From an uncultured Dokdonia sp. (GTDB lineage Bacteria > Bacteroidota > Bacteroidia > Flavobacteriales > Flavobacteriaceae): DNA of 64,000 bases. The stretch lies in contig NZ_CANLOB010000015.1 in NCBI RefSeq assembly GCF_947492815.1, positions 56,805-120,804 on the forward strand, read 5' to 3'. The position numbers were made by a program, and so were the translations under genes. The notes below the pieces were generated by a model that searched no databases, was not told the DNA's origin, and worked only from the letters and a program-made list of their open reading frames with translations. Shown piece by piece: positions 26,505-35,924 of the stretch (the first letter of the stretch is position 1; each line of letters opens with the position of its first letter).

Positions 26505-29213
26505 CTATCTGCGTATTAATGTAAAGTGCCCATAATACTCTGCTCCTTCATAATTGATACGATACCAATAGGCATTAGTAGGCATTAAGACACCTCCATA
26601 CGTACCATCCCATCCCCTATCATTATGCCCCATTGCATATAGTAGTTTTCCAAATCTATCAAATATGGTTACTTCCAATCCTTGATAATTTACTGCTTCG
26701 TTTACATGCCAGAAATCGTGAGTACCATCATTATTTGGTGTAAAATAACGAGGAGCACCTCGTATTAAAATAATCTCATTATACGCATTACAACCTTCTA
26801 AATCTCTTACCAGAAGATTATAATATTTGGGAACTAGACCCGTAAAATTACCATTAGTTTGAGAAGTCACCCCTCCATCTATAGAGTACAATAAATCTAT
26901 TGATGTATTACTAGGTGTCACTATAATAGAATTGTATTGCTGAAAATCTGAAACTTCAATACTAATATCAAATATCTCGGTTTCTGTAACATTAAACTGT
27001 ATATTACCTGTACACCCTTCTAAACTTTCGACAGCTACATTATAGCTACCTGCTTCATCTACAATGATACTAGGTGTTGTTTCGCCAGTAGACCACTGAT
27101 AAGATGCATATTCGTTATCTGTAACTAATGCCAATCCTCCATCTGAGGTACAAAAATTTACATCCTTATTCTCTTCTTCAACTCCTAATAAAATTTCGAA
27201 AGTCACCTCCCCTATTGCAAGACAATCTGCGCTATTTGATACTATATAATAAACGCTTAAAAAATCTAATGCAATTAAGGAATGTGGTACCGTACCCAAC
27301 GTTAATTGATTCACTTGCACAACAACATCATCTAATGTCAAATAAAATTCTACTGTAGATCCATCAGAGAAGTTTTCGAGTATTACATCTCCTAAATTTT
27401 GCAAAGCAGCCCATACATCTTGTTTACTCAATAATATATCACACAACTCATATGTAAAATTAGTGCCAGCAGGATTAACCGAAACATCAAGTGTTACTTC
27501 TATGATATTATTACAAGACTGATCATCTCCAATTACTAAGTATACCACCTCTCCATTAAAATCATTTAGGTAGGTAGTAGGACTCACAATAGGATCCTGA
27601 TCTAATTGAGCATCTTCTAAGGAGTTATAAAACCTATATAATAAATTATTTGTCTCAAATTCGGCATTTGCAAAGTCTACTAAGTTAAATACACTTCGCC
27701 CATCATCCATTCCATCTATATCACATTGAGTAAAAACAACAGCTTCTGGAAGATCTATTAAAGGAATGATTTGTACAAACTCTACAAAAGTTTTTGGAAC
27801 GCGATCGGAAAATTCAAACGTCACAGTAACGGTATATAATCCAGCTTCTGTAAAACTATGTGTAGGGTTAATAGCCGTAGATGTATTATCTGCTCCACTT
27901 GCAGGGTCTCCAAAATCCCATAAAGCAGCCGTCACATTTGCATTAGGATCTACTGTAAAAACAGTTTCGTCATTCTCGCAAATATTATCTATCGTAATAA
28001 AAGATTCAAAAAAAGACTGTATATATTGTGGTAAACCAAATGAACTACTTCTAAATCCTAAACCTACCGAGTTTTCACTAAAATTTACCGAAGGACCTAC
28101 TAATTTTGGATTATTAATTACGGATATATTTATACCTGGAAGTGCATGATAAATTTTTCGATTCATTGCAATTTGTAATCCCCCAGCAAGATCACTTAAC
28201 AATCCATTTTCAAGATCTAGTACCGTATATCTTGAACCCACTATAGATGGTTCATTTAGATCATATTGCTCAATAATAATACGATCAGATTCTCCTTGGC
28301 TATTTACTGTTTTTCCGCTAAAATATAATTTAGAGGAATCTGATGAAAATTCAACTCCATAATATACAAGATCGTCACTGATCAATAATTGATTATCTAC
28401 AACACCTGTGGCATTATCAAAATCATATAAATATGCAAGTCCTCCTAAACTAGGTTCAAACAAGCAATGTGATATAGCTAATCTAGATCCATTAGGAGCT
28501 ATTTTCATAGCGCCTCTAAAATTTTCAAAATCATCAATATTTGGACCAATTGTAGAGATCATAGGAGATACTCCTGGTGTATTAACGACTCCTGTACTAT
28601 CTAATAGATATGCATAAAATGTATCTTGAAAATGGGTAACTATCCAATAATTAATTCCATCATCAGTTTCTACAACAGAAATTTTCTCAGATCCTTCTAC
28701 TAATAGGTTTGTGTTCTTCTCTATAACTTCGCCCAATCCTCCGTCTCCTAACATAGAAACAATAGAATAGTTGATCCCATTACCCATGCCTGTGTTTTGA
28801 TAAGCTTGAACCTCATCTGTTGTAAAGACATAAAAAATAGAATCACTTCCAGGTAATGGAACAATAACAGCAGATTGTGTAGATGATAAACTACCTAGTA
28901 AATCAGTCCCATTTAGCATAACATCATTATTCCTATTCCAAATGGTAGTTCCTTCTGTATAAAAAAGAATTTCTCCTGTATCTTTATCTGAAATTGCAGA
29001 ACATCCCTCTGTAGTATCTAACGCTCCATCATCTATAACTGCAGGAACACCAGAATTGAAATCTAATCCGGCAAAATTTCCAAAATACCAATTAGCTGCA
29101 TCGCGTTGTGCTAAAGCATGGAAAGATATTAATATGAAAATTATAATAGCTACTAATTGTTTCAATGTTTTGGTTGGGTTTAAATATGATGGTTTAGTTC
29201 TATATAAATTCAA
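26505..29213 (-). CDS. Type B T9SS cargo protein with PKD domain
   Basis: This 902-residue protein has an N-terminal signal (hydrophobic part at about residues 18-35, ending ALAQ). The first 400 residues look like a beta-propeller: 'NWYFGNFAGLDFNSG', then repeats such as 'YYGVEFSSDSSKLYFSG'. A PKD-like domain lies at about 415-475 ('AALWDFGDPAS' and 'HSFTEAGLYTVTVT'). The end is a gliding-motility-associated type B sorting domain: 'PRYFTPNNDGTHDFW' through 'TIFDRFGKLLY' and 'GWDGTYGG'. It should be secreted by T9SS and may be an adhesin or part of the surface coat. Confidence 0.9.
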   Translation of the reverse strand: MNLYRTKPSYLNPTKTLKQLVAIIIFILISFHALAQRDAANWYFGNFAGLDFNSGVPAVIDDGALDTTEGCSAISDKDTGEILFYTEGTTIWNRNNDVMLNGTDLLGSLSSTQSAVIVPLPGSDSIFYVFTTDEVQAYQNTGMGNGINYSIVSMLGDGGLGEVIEKNTNLLVEGSEKISVVETDDGINYWIVTHFQDTFYAYLLDSTGVVNTPGVSPMISTIGPNIDDFENFRGAMKIAPNGSRLAISHCLFEPSLGGLAYLYDFDNATGVVDNQLLISDDLVYYGVEFSSDSSKLYFSGKTVNSQGESDRIIIEQYDLNEPSIVGSRYTVLDLENGLLSDLAGGLQIAMNRKIYHALPGINISVINNPKLVGPSVNFSENSVGLGFRSSSFGLPQYIQSFFESFITIDNICENDETVFTVDPNANVTAALWDFGDPASGADNTSTAINPTHSFTEAGLYTVTVTFEFSDRVPKTFVEFVQIIPLIDLPEAVVFTQCDIDGMDDGRSVFNLVDFANAEFETNNLLYRFYNSLEDAQLDQDPIVSPTTYLNDFNGEVVYLVIGDDQSCNNIIEVTLDVSVNPAGTNFTYELCDILLSKQDVWAALQNLGDVILENFSDGSTVEFYLTLDDVVVQVNQLTLGTVPHSLIALDFLSVYYIVSNSADCLAIGEVTFEILLGVEEENKDVNFCTSDGGLALVTDNEYASYQWSTGETTPSIIVDEAGSYNVAVESLEGCTGNIQFNVTETEIFDISIEVSDFQQYNSIIVTPSNTSIDLLYSIDGGVTSQTNGNFTGLVPKYYNLLVRDLEGCNAYNEIILIRGAPRYFTPNNDGTHDFWHVNEAVNYQGLEVTIFDRFGKLLYAMGHNDRGWDGTYGGVLMPTNAYWYRINYEGAEYYGHFTLIRR

Positions 29214-29270
29214 ATATCTTCGATATTAAGTATAAAATAGTAATTACCGATAAAAATTAACACAAAAACG

Positions 29271-29278
29271 TATTTTTG
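29271..29278 (+). promoter_or_regulatory. -7 box (TATTTTTG) for the phosphohexomutase gene
   Basis: A perfect TAnnTTTG lies 23 bases before the start codon; no TTG is seen at -33. Confidence 0.5.
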
Positions 29279-29301
29279 TAGTATAATCTTTACGCTAAAA
29301 A

Positions 29302-31029
29302 ATGATTTACCACAAACCTGAGATTCTCGACAAAGCAAATACTTGGTTAACTGACACATTTGACACAGAAACACAAGATGCTATAAAAAATAATATCGCA
29401 CACAACCCAGAAGAACTTGAAGATAGTTTTTATAAAAACTTAGAGTTTGGTACAGGAGGTATGCGTGGAATCATGGGACCAGGCACCAATAGAATAAATA
29501 AATACACTTTAGGAAAGAACACACAAGGCCTTTCTAATTACCTTAAAAGAACATTTCCTGATACCGCTATAAAAGTAGCAATTGCCTATGATTGCAGGCA
29601 TAACAGTAAGGAACTTGCTAAAGTCGTAGCCGATGTTTTTTCTGCAAATGGAATTAAAGTTTTCTTATTTTCAGACTTACGCCCTACCCCAGAACTTAGT
29701 TTTGCTGTTAAACATTTAGATTGCCAATGTGGTATTGTTCTTACAGCAAGTCATAATCCACCAGAATACAATGGATACAAAGTGTATTGGGTAGATGGAG
29801 GGCAATTAGTTCCACCTCAAGACAAAGAAATCATTCAGGAAATAGAAGGTCTAGATTTTAACGATATTCAGTTTCAAGAACAAACTGATCTTATTAGTTA
29901 TATAGATAAAGAAGTAGATAAAGCATTTATAGATGCTAGTGTTGCTAATGTAACATCTGAAGTCACTGCTAGTCAAAAAGAAGACCTATCTATTGTCTTT
30001 ACATCCTTACATGGGACATCTATTACACTTGTTCCTGACACACTACGACAAGCAGGTTTTACCAACCTTCATATTGTGGAAGAACAAGCCGTTCCCGACG
30101 GAAACTTCCCTACAGTAGCATCTCCAAACCCAGAAGAATCATCTGCTCTTCAAATGGCACTCACATTAGGTGAAGAAAAAAATGCAGATATCGTTATTGG
30201 GACAGATCCAGATTGTGATCGACTCGGGATTGCTGTACGAGATGATGACGGGAAACTTGCGATACTCAATGGTAATCAGACCATGATTTTAATGACGGAT
30301 TATTTACTGGAACGCTTTCGCGAAAGCAAAAACCAGCAGCATAATCCTTTTGTAGGCTCTACGATTGTATCTACACCAATGATGAAGGTACTGGCGCAAT
30401 CTTATAATGTGGAATGCAAAATAGGACTTACAGGCTTTAAATGGATTGCTAAAATGATTATTGATTACCCTGAGCAACATTTTATAGGAGGTGGTGAAGA
30501 GAGTTTTGGATACATGGTAGGAGATTTTGTACGTGATAAAGATGCAGTAACCTCTACATTACTTGCCTGTACCATTGCCGCTAGATCAAAAGCGCAAGGC
30601 AAAACATTATATCAAAAATTAAAAGACTTATATATAACACATGGTTATTATAAGGAATCTCTTATATCACTTGTCAAAAAAGGACAATCTGGCGCAGCTG
30701 AAATCAAGCAAATGTTACTTGACCTTCGTGAGCATCCGATGAAAGAAATTAATGGAAGTACTGTTGTTCGTGTAGAAGATTATCAATCACAAACCGCTAC
30801 AAATATTACAACAGGAACTACAGAACCTATAGATATACCTGCTTCTAACGTATTAATTTACTATACAGAAGATGGAAGTAAAATTGCCGCTAGACCTAGT
30901 GGAACTGAACCTAAAGTGAAGTTTTATATCAGTGTTCAAACATCATTAGAGCGCTTATCTGATTATGACACAATTTCAGCACAACTTGATGAACGTATTG
31001 CTGGCATAAAAAATGCACTAGGCGTATAA
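29302..31029 (+). CDS. Phosphohexomutase (phosphoglucomutase/phosphomannomutase)
   Basis: The 575-residue enzyme interconverts hexose 1- and 6-phosphates. It has the phosphoserine loop 'TASHNPPEYNGYK' near residue 148, the metal loop 'DPDCDRLG' near 301, the sugar loop 'GGEESFGYM' and the phosphate-binding 'RPSGTEPKVKF' near 531. Length and motifs fit the PgcA-type group. The dispersed palindrome adds E-R-F-R-E-S-K near residue 338, just before the 'NPFVGSTIVST' strand, where a loop is expected. The ABC exporter gene follows after 55 bases. Confidence 0.95.
   Translation: MIYHKPEILDKANTWLTDTFDTETQDAIKNNIAHNPEELEDSFYKNLEFGTGGMRGIMGPGTNRINKYTLGKNTQGLSNYLKRTFPDTAIKVAIAYDCRHNSKELAKVVADVFSANGIKVFLFSDLRPTPELSFAVKHLDCQCGIVLTASHNPPEYNGYKVYWVDGGQLVPPQDKEIIQEIEGLDFNDIQFQEQTDLISYIDKEVDKAFIDASVANVTSEVTASQKEDLSIVFTSLHGTSITLVPDTLRQAGFTNLHIVEEQAVPDGNFPTVASPNPEESSALQMALTLGEEKNADIVIGTDPDCDRLGIAVRDDDGKLAILNGNQTMILMTDYLLERFRESKNQQHNPFVGSTIVSTPMMKVLAQSYNVECKIGLTGFKWIAKMIIDYPEQHFIGGGEESFGYMVGDFVRDKDAVTSTLLACTIAARSKAQGKTLYQKLKDLYITHGYYKESLISLVKKGQSGAAEIKQMLLDLREHPMKEINGSTVVRVEDYQSQTATNITTGTTEPIDIPASNVLIYYTEDGSKIAARPSGTEPKVKFYISVQTSLERLSDYDTISAQLDERIAGIKNALGV
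30314..30327. repeat. Dispersed palindrome inside the phosphohexomutase gene (RFRES frame)
   Basis: A perfect GCTTTCGCGAAAGC read as R-F-R-E-S. Confidence 0.95.
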
Positions 31030-31038
31030 ATTAATTTT

Positions 31039-31071
31039 GCTTTCCTGCCTGCTGGCAGGCAGGCGCGAAAG
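31039..31071. repeat. Dispersed palindrome split by a second 20-base palindrome
   Basis: GCTTT at 31039-31043 and CGCGAAAG at 31064-31071 rejoin exactly to the family core GCTTTCGCGAAAG. The 20 bases between them (CCTGCCTGCTGGCAGGCAGG) are themselves a palindrome with 9-base arms and one central mismatch. It lies in the 55-base gap between two genes. Confidence 0.9.
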
Positions 31072-31084
31072 TATATACATTCTT

Positions 31085-32914
31085 ATGAATTACTTCAAGA
31101 AGATTCTGCGCTTTGCGCTTCCATACAAGAAATATGGAATTTTAAATATTATTTTTAATGCGCTATACGCACTTTTTGGTACACTTTCATTTATATCGCT
31201 GATACCAATGCTTACCGTGCTTTTAAAGCAAGTAGATCCTGTTAAGGTAAAACCTGTATACGAGACCGCTAAATCTACTAAAGCTTTTTTAGAGGATAGT
31301 CTTAACTATTTTATAAATACAAAAGTAGATGAGCATGGAGAGGTATATGTATTGGGGATCATGGTCGGGATCGTAATTATAGTATTTTTCCTTAAAAACC
31401 TCTTTGGCTATCTTGCTAATTTCTTTATCACCTATTTACGTAATGGTGTTTTGAAAGACATAAGAGATGTGATGTATAAACGTGTCTTGAATTTAAATTT
31501 GAGTTTCTATTCTGAAAAGCGTAAAGGAGATACAATTGCCAGAATTACGTCTGATGTTTTAGAAGTACAACATTCTTTCTTATCTATATTAGAGCTTTTT
31601 GTAAGAGAACCTCTCAATATTATTTTTGCGATAGGTAGTATGATTTTTATAAGTGCTAAGCTTACATTATTTGTATTTATTTTTATTCCAGTAGCAGGTT
31701 TTATTATCTCCCGTATAGGAAAAACATTAAAAAAGAAATCAAATCAAGTACAAACGGAGCAAGGATATTTTTTATCACTTGTAGAAGAAACGCTTGCTAA
31801 TCTTAAAATAATAAAAGGCTTTAGCGCTGAAGATCGTTTGCAAGAAAAATTTGAAACCTCTACAGAACGTTTCAAGAACTACAGCAATTCTTTGACGCAT
31901 AGGCAAAATCTAGCATCACCAGTAAGTGAGTTTTTAGGAATTACTGTTATTGGAACGTTACTTTGGTATGGAGGTAATATGGTATTAAATGTGGACTCTG
32001 GATTAAATGGCGCTACATTTATAGCATATATGGGGCTTGCTTACCAAATATTAACTCCAGCAAAAGCTATTGCAAAAGCAAGTTACTCTGTTAAGAAAGG
32101 AGATGCAGCTGCTGCAAGAATTCTAGAGATTGTAGAAACAGAAACAGAAATACAAGACGCCCCTAATGCTATAATAGCACCTCTATTTTCTAAAGAAATT
32201 TCTATTGAGAATATTTCTTTTAAATATGACCAAGAAACTATTTTAGATAATTTCTCACTAAAAATACCTAAAGGACAAACTGTAGCGCTAGTAGGACAGT
32301 CTGGATCTGGCAAAAGTACTATTGCAAACTTGGTAACGCGTTTTTATGATGTACATAATGGCGTAATAAAACTAGATGGTACTCCTATTAAAGAAGTGAC
32401 TAAAAAGTCTCTTAGAGAACAAATGGGACTCGTAACACAAGATGCCATTCTTTTTAATGATAGCATTAAAAAGAATGTAAATCTTGGTAAGGAAGATGCT
32501 ACAGATGAAGAAATTATAGAAGCCTTAAAAATTGCTAATGCATGGGAATTTGTAAAAGAATTACCTGAAGGTATTCATACAAATATTGGAGATAGTGGTG
32601 GAAAACTAAGTGGAGGACAAAAACAGCGTTTATCTATTGCCAGAGCTGTTTTAAAGAATCCTCCTATTATGATTCTGGACGAAGCAACTTCTGCCCTAGA
32701 TACAGAAAGCGAACGCTTAGTTCAAAAAGCGTTAGAAAATATGATGCAAAATAGAACTTCTATTGTGATCGCGCATCGGTTATCTACAATTCAAAATGCA
32801 GACCAAATTATTGTGATGCAAAAAGGTGTGATTGTAGAACAAGGAAAACATCAAGAACTACTTGACAAAAAAGGAGTCTATAGTAATTTAGTTGCCATGC
32901 AATCTTTTGAATAA
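31085..32914 (+). CDS. ABC exporter, fused permease and ATPase (MsbA-like)
   Basis: I start at ATG 31085 (MNYFKKIL); the longer frame would translate the nested palindrome. The 609-residue protein has a six-segment type IV permease domain (about 1-335) and a C-terminal ATPase with Walker A 'GQSGSGKST' near 402, Q-loop 'LVTQDAILF', signature 'LSGGQKQR' near 507 and Walker B 'MILDEAT' near 530. Such homodimers flip lipids or export hydrophobic compounds; MsbA-type lipid A flipping is possible but unproven. A strong terminator follows at once. Confidence 0.93.
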   Translation: MNYFKKILRFALPYKKYGILNIIFNALYALFGTLSFISLIPMLTVLLKQVDPVKVKPVYETAKSTKAFLEDSLNYFINTKVDEHGEVYVLGIMVGIVIIVFFLKNLFGYLANFFITYLRNGVLKDIRDVMYKRVLNLNLSFYSEKRKGDTIARITSDVLEVQHSFLSILELFVREPLNIIFAIGSMIFISAKLTLFVFIFIPVAGFIISRIGKTLKKKSNQVQTEQGYFLSLVEETLANLKIIKGFSAEDRLQEKFETSTERFKNYSNSLTHRQNLASPVSEFLGITVIGTLLWYGGNMVLNVDSGLNGATFIAYMGLAYQILTPAKAIAKASYSVKKGDAAAARILEIVETETEIQDAPNAIIAPLFSKEISIENISFKYDQETILDNFSLKIPKGQTVALVGQSGSGKSTIANLVTRFYDVHNGVIKLDGTPIKEVTKKSLREQMGLVTQDAILFNDSIKKNVNLGKEDATDEEIIEALKIANAWEFVKELPEGIHTNIGDSGGKLSGGQKQRLSIARAVLKNPPIMILDEATSALDTESERLVQKALENMMQNRTSIVIAHRLSTIQNADQIIVMQKGVIVEQGKHQELLDKKGVYSNLVAMQSFE

Positions 32915-32945
32915 AAAAAAGCTACTTTAAAAAAGTAGCTTTTTT
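32915..32945 (+). terminator. Terminator of the ABC exporter
   Basis: A 14-bp perfect stem (32915-32928 with 32932-32945) with a 3-base loop, starting directly after the stop codon. Confidence 0.92.
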
Positions 32946-33239
32946 CAGGTTAAGTATAAGTCTTATTGATACCACATTTGGGGCTCGCAGTATCAAAAAA
33001 CATATCAAAATAAAATCAACATATGAATTTGGGGTTTCAGTAGGTCGATCATCGTTCAATGATGGTTCAAATATAATGTGAGTTTTTTTAATAACAAAGA
33101 AAAAAATGCACTTTATCCTATTAAATATGCATTTTATCGATGTTTGAAAAACAATAAAACCTATAACTCGTTCATTATCAGTAAAAAATTAATATTTCTT
33201 TAAGATTAAACTTTTTCAAAAAAAAAGAGTCAAAGTATC
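32946..33239. other. Leader region of the ECF sigma cassette, 294 bases
   Basis: The region is A/T-rich. It holds an inverted repeat TTGATAC (32966-32972) with GTATCAA (32990-32996), and two ATTTGGGG boxes 51 bases apart (32976 and 33027), each followed by a similar CAGTA. GTATC-GT-GATAC straddles the GTG start of the sigma factor. These could be regulatory, but I cannot assign a factor. Confidence 0.4.
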
Positions 33240-33791
33240 GTGATACAGACCAAAATAACAGAAAGTCAACTTATAGAGGACTTAAAAAAGCAACCAAACC
33301 GTATTGCTTTTAATACTTTGGTACAAGAATACCAAGAACGTCTCTATTGGCATATTCGGCAAATGGTAAAAAATCATGAAGATACAGATGATGTCCTACA
33401 GAATGTGTTTATAAAAGTGCATCGTAGTATTCACTCTTTTAAAGGTGATAGTAAATTATATACTTGGTTATACAGAATTGCTACAAACGAAGCTATTACA
33501 TTTTTAAACAAACGTGCAAAACAATATCAGATATCTAGTGAAGATTTACAAGAAAGACTTATAAATTCTTTAGAAAGTGATCCCTATTTTGAGGGAGATG
33601 AAATTCAAATTAAATTACAAAGAGCGATTCAAAGCCTTCCTGAAAAACAACAAGCAGTTTTCAGAATAAAATATTTTGAAGATGTAACTTATGAAGAACT
33701 TAGCGAACTGATGGACACTTCTGTAGGAGCCTTAAAGAGTTCGTATCACATAGCGACAAAGAAAATCACTGAGTATTTAAAAAATGATTAG
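33240..33791 (+). CDS. ECF-type RNA polymerase sigma factor
   Basis: The 183-residue protein starts at a GTG; no earlier or nearby ATG fits. Region 2 is clear ('QEYQERLYWHIRQMVKNHEDTDDVLQ' pattern with 'NVFIKVHRSIHSF'), and region 4 shows 'LPEKQQAVFRIKYFEDVTYEELSELM', ending in a helix-turn-helix. It should direct polymerase to a stress or envelope regulon. The next two genes on the same strand encode a one-segment membrane protein and a periplasmic protein, the usual anti-sigma and sensor layout in Bacteroidota. Confidence 0.95.
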   Translation: MIQTKITESQLIEDLKKQPNRIAFNTLVQEYQERLYWHIRQMVKNHEDTDDVLQNVFIKVHRSIHSFKGDSKLYTWLYRIATNEAITFLNKRAKQYQISSEDLQERLINSLESDPYFEGDEIQIKLQRAIQSLPEKQQAVFRIKYFEDVTYEELSELMDTSVGALKSSYHIATKKITEYLKND

Positions 33792-33818
33792 TGTAAGAAA
33801 GATGAAACGATAGTAGAA

Positions 33819-34319
33819 ATGAATACTAATAAAGACATATCAAAAAATAAAGACTATAAAGTCCCAGAAAACTATTTTATAGATTTTCAGGAACGATTAC
33901 AAGTTCAACTTGAATTTGAGGAACTTATAGGCACAAAAAAAGATACAGGTTTTATAGTACCTAAAGAGTATTTTGAACGACTTCCAGAAAAGATTATTTC
34001 GGAGGTACAACAACCTACTAAAGTTGTATCATTATTTAAAACTAAATGGCTGTATGCTACTGCAAGTGTTGCCGCTATTATTATTTTGATCTTACTATTA
34101 AAATCACCAGCTACAATAACTCCATTTGAAGATATAGAAAGTGATACAATAGCATCCTACTTAGAAACAGATAATTATTTAATATCTGACTATGAGTTAG
34201 GTGAATTATTAACAGATGATGAATTAGATGATTTATCAAATGATATACAATTAGAAGATGTAGAGGTAATAGAATATCTCGATATAACAACAGATCCGTA
34301 TGATCTAATGACTCAATAA
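33819..34319 (+). CDS. Putative anti-sigma factor, one membrane segment
   Basis: The 166-residue protein has a cytoplasmic N-terminal half (about 1-75), one membrane segment (about 80-97, 'WLYATASVAAIIILILLL') and a very acidic outer C-terminus. The N-terminus repeats a short motif, 'VPENYFIDF' and 'VPKEYFERLP', common in Bacteroidota proteins encoded beside ECF sigma factors. No zinc-binding anti-sigma motif (HxxxCxxC) is present. The position, 27 bases after the sigma gene, suggests that it holds the sigma factor at the membrane; this is inference. Confidence 0.75.
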   Translation: MNTNKDISKNKDYKVPENYFIDFQERLQVQLEFEELIGTKKDTGFIVPKEYFERLPEKIISEVQQPTKVVSLFKTKWLYATASVAAIIILILLLKSPATITPFEDIESDTIASYLETDNYLISDYELGELLTDDELDDLSNDIQLEDVEVIEYLDITTDPYDLMTQ

Positions 34320-34325
34320 AATACC

Positions 34326-34784
34326 ATGAAAAGAATACTAATAATCGTACTACTAGCATTTACAACATTTGCAAATGCTCAAAGACCAAATAAGGAAAAA
34401 ATAAAAGCTTTAAAAATAGCTCATATTACTGAACGCGTTGCTCTTTCTACAAAAGAAGCACAAGCATTTTGGCCTGTTTACAATACTTATGAAGATAATA
34501 TGGAAAGTTTAAGACGTCAAGAACGTAAGCTATTAGGTAATCTTAAAAGTAATTTTGAACAGTTAACTGAAGCAGAAAGTGAAGCTGCGTTAAACAAACT
34601 ATCTAAATTTTCAAAGGATAAACTCAATAAAAAGGAGCGTCTTATAACAGAACTTAAAGGCATTATATCATCTAAGAAAATTCTCACCTTATTAAAGGCC
34701 GAGGAAGATTTTAAAAGAGATCTTTTAAGAAAATTGAAAGAAAGAAGAAGGGATTTTGGAGGTCGACCTAACGGCGGAATGTAA
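34326..34784 (+). CDS. Periplasmic sensor-like protein of the ECF cassette
   Basis: The 152-residue protein has a signal peptide (1-18) and a mature part that is nearly all charged helix: 'KEAQAFWPVYNTYEDNME' is the typical motif of the family called sensor of ECF-type sigma factor in Bacteroidota, which resembles Spy/CpxP helical proteins. The C-terminus is strongly basic (KERRRDFGGRP). It starts 6 bases after the anti-sigma gene, so the three genes form one operon. It overlaps the convergent BNR gene by 17 bases. Confidence 0.8.
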   Translation: MKRILIIVLLAFTTFANAQRPNKEKIKALKIAHITERVALSTKEAQAFWPVYNTYEDNMESLRRQERKLLGNLKSNFEQLTEAESEAALNKLSKFSKDKLNKKERLITELKGIISSKKILTLLKAEEDFKRDLLRKLKERRRDFGGRPNGGM

Positions 34785-35856
34785 GCCTAACAAGCTTATT
34801 TCTTCCACCTGCGTATGCAACACTATCATTTAAGAATCGAAAACTTAAAAGGGATTCTTTCGATATTTCTTTCCAGTGATCTCCGCCATCTTGAGAATAT
34901 GAAATTCCTGTAAATCCTAATGCAATAAGTTCTTTACCCTTACTATTAGGCACATATTGAACACAACTTTTATATCCTTGATTTGCATTATCTGTAGTTG
35001 TTTTCCATGTTTTTCCTCCATCTACTGTTGTAATAACATTAGAAATTGCTGCTTCTGGTTTTGTATAATCTCCGCCGTAAATAATACCAGTAGAAGCATT
35101 ATAAAAATCCATGGTATAACCACCTGAAGTTTCCGATCCTTGTTGTATGGGAGTATCAAATAACTGCCATGTTTTACCTTTATCTCCACTATACAATACG
35201 CGAGACTTTAAGCCACCTGTGACAATCCAAGTATGATCATTTACGACTTTAATATTGGTATCGCTTGCCGCGAAAGCAGCCTCACCTGCAGCTGTAGTTG
35301 GTAGCGTACTACAATCTTTCTTCTGCCAACTTGCTCCTCCATCCCTTGTAATAATAATAGACAAACACCCATCTACAGGATCTCCCATTGCAATCCCTTC
35401 TTGATCATTCCAAAAAGTCATTGCATCATAAAAAACACCTTCTACTTGTTCTATATACACTAGGTCTATCTTTCCAGTAGTTTTATGTATCCTATATAAC
35501 AACGCTGGATTATCAATACTTAGCATAAAAAAAGCGTCTGTTGTATTAGCAAGTGATCTAAAAGCTGGTTTCTTATCTAAGAAATCTATAACACCACTAT
35601 TTTTTGATTTAAAATACGCAGGTATAATAGTTGAATCTTTTGAAGCAGTATCTGAATTAATTTCAAAATGACCATATTTCCCATTACTACCTGCAAATAA
35701 AACTTCTTTATTAGAAACTTCTACAGCTCTTATACTTGTAGAGTCTGTATAAATCTCTTCAATAGTTACATCTGTTATAGGAGAAAAAACGATAGCCTCT
35801 TCTTTTTTAGCACAAGAGTAACAACAGATAATGAATATAAAAATGATGAATCGCAT
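34768..35856 (-). CDS. BNR-repeat lipoprotein (Ycf48-like beta-propeller)
   Basis: The 362-residue protein has a lipobox ending YSC near residue 15. The body contains BNR/Asp-box repeats such as 'ITRDGGASWQKKD', 'YSGDKGKTWQLFD', 'TTVDGGKTWKTT' and 'YSQDGGDHWKEIS', which build a propeller like the photosystem assembly factor Ycf48. In non-phototrophs such proteins are usually labelled oxidoreductase without proof. A degenerate copy of the dispersed palindrome lies in frame near residue 195 (A-A-F-A-A-S). Confidence 0.88.
   Translation of the reverse strand: MRFIIFIFIICCYSCAKKEEAIVFSPITDVTIEEIYTDSTSIRAVEVSNKEVLFAGSNGKYGHFEINSDTASKDSTIIPAYFKSKNSGVIDFLDKKPAFRSLANTTDAFFMLSIDNPALLYRIHKTTGKIDLVYIEQVEGVFYDAMTFWNDQEGIAMGDPVDGCLSIIITRDGGASWQKKDCSTLPTTAAGEAAFAASDTNIKVVNDHTWIVTGGLKSRVLYSGDKGKTWQLFDTPIQQGSETSGGYTMDFYNASTGIIYGGDYTKPEAAISNVITTVDGGKTWKTTTDNANQGYKSCVQYVPNSKGKELIALGFTGISYSQDGGDHWKEISKESLLSFRFLNDSVAYAGGRNKLVRLTFRR
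35262..35277. repeat. Degenerate dispersed palindrome inside the BNR gene
   Basis: CGCTTGCCGCGAAAGC differs from the family core by one substitution and one inserted base in the left arm. It is read on the minus strand as A-F-A-A-S. Confidence 0.65.
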
Positions 35857-35900
35857 GGTTTAAATTTTGTCAAAAATAGGACTATTAATAGAAGAAGCAA

Positions 35901-35908
35901 TACCTTTG
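35901..35908 (+). promoter_or_regulatory. -7 box (TACCTTTG) for the methyltransferase gene
   Basis: A TAnnTTTG match lies 16 bases before the ATG; no TTG is seen at the right spacing. Confidence 0.5.
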
Positions 35909-35924
35909 CATCATAATAGAAATT

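Noticed and set aside
31037..31084. N-terminal extension of the ABC exporter (MLSCLLAGRRES...)
   Set aside because: It would only translate the nested palindrome; the protein family starts at MNYFKK.
32976..33040. Two ATTTGGGG boxes as a repeat array or CRISPR
   Set aside because: Only two short, imperfect copies exist, with no regular spacing or repeat-spacer structure.
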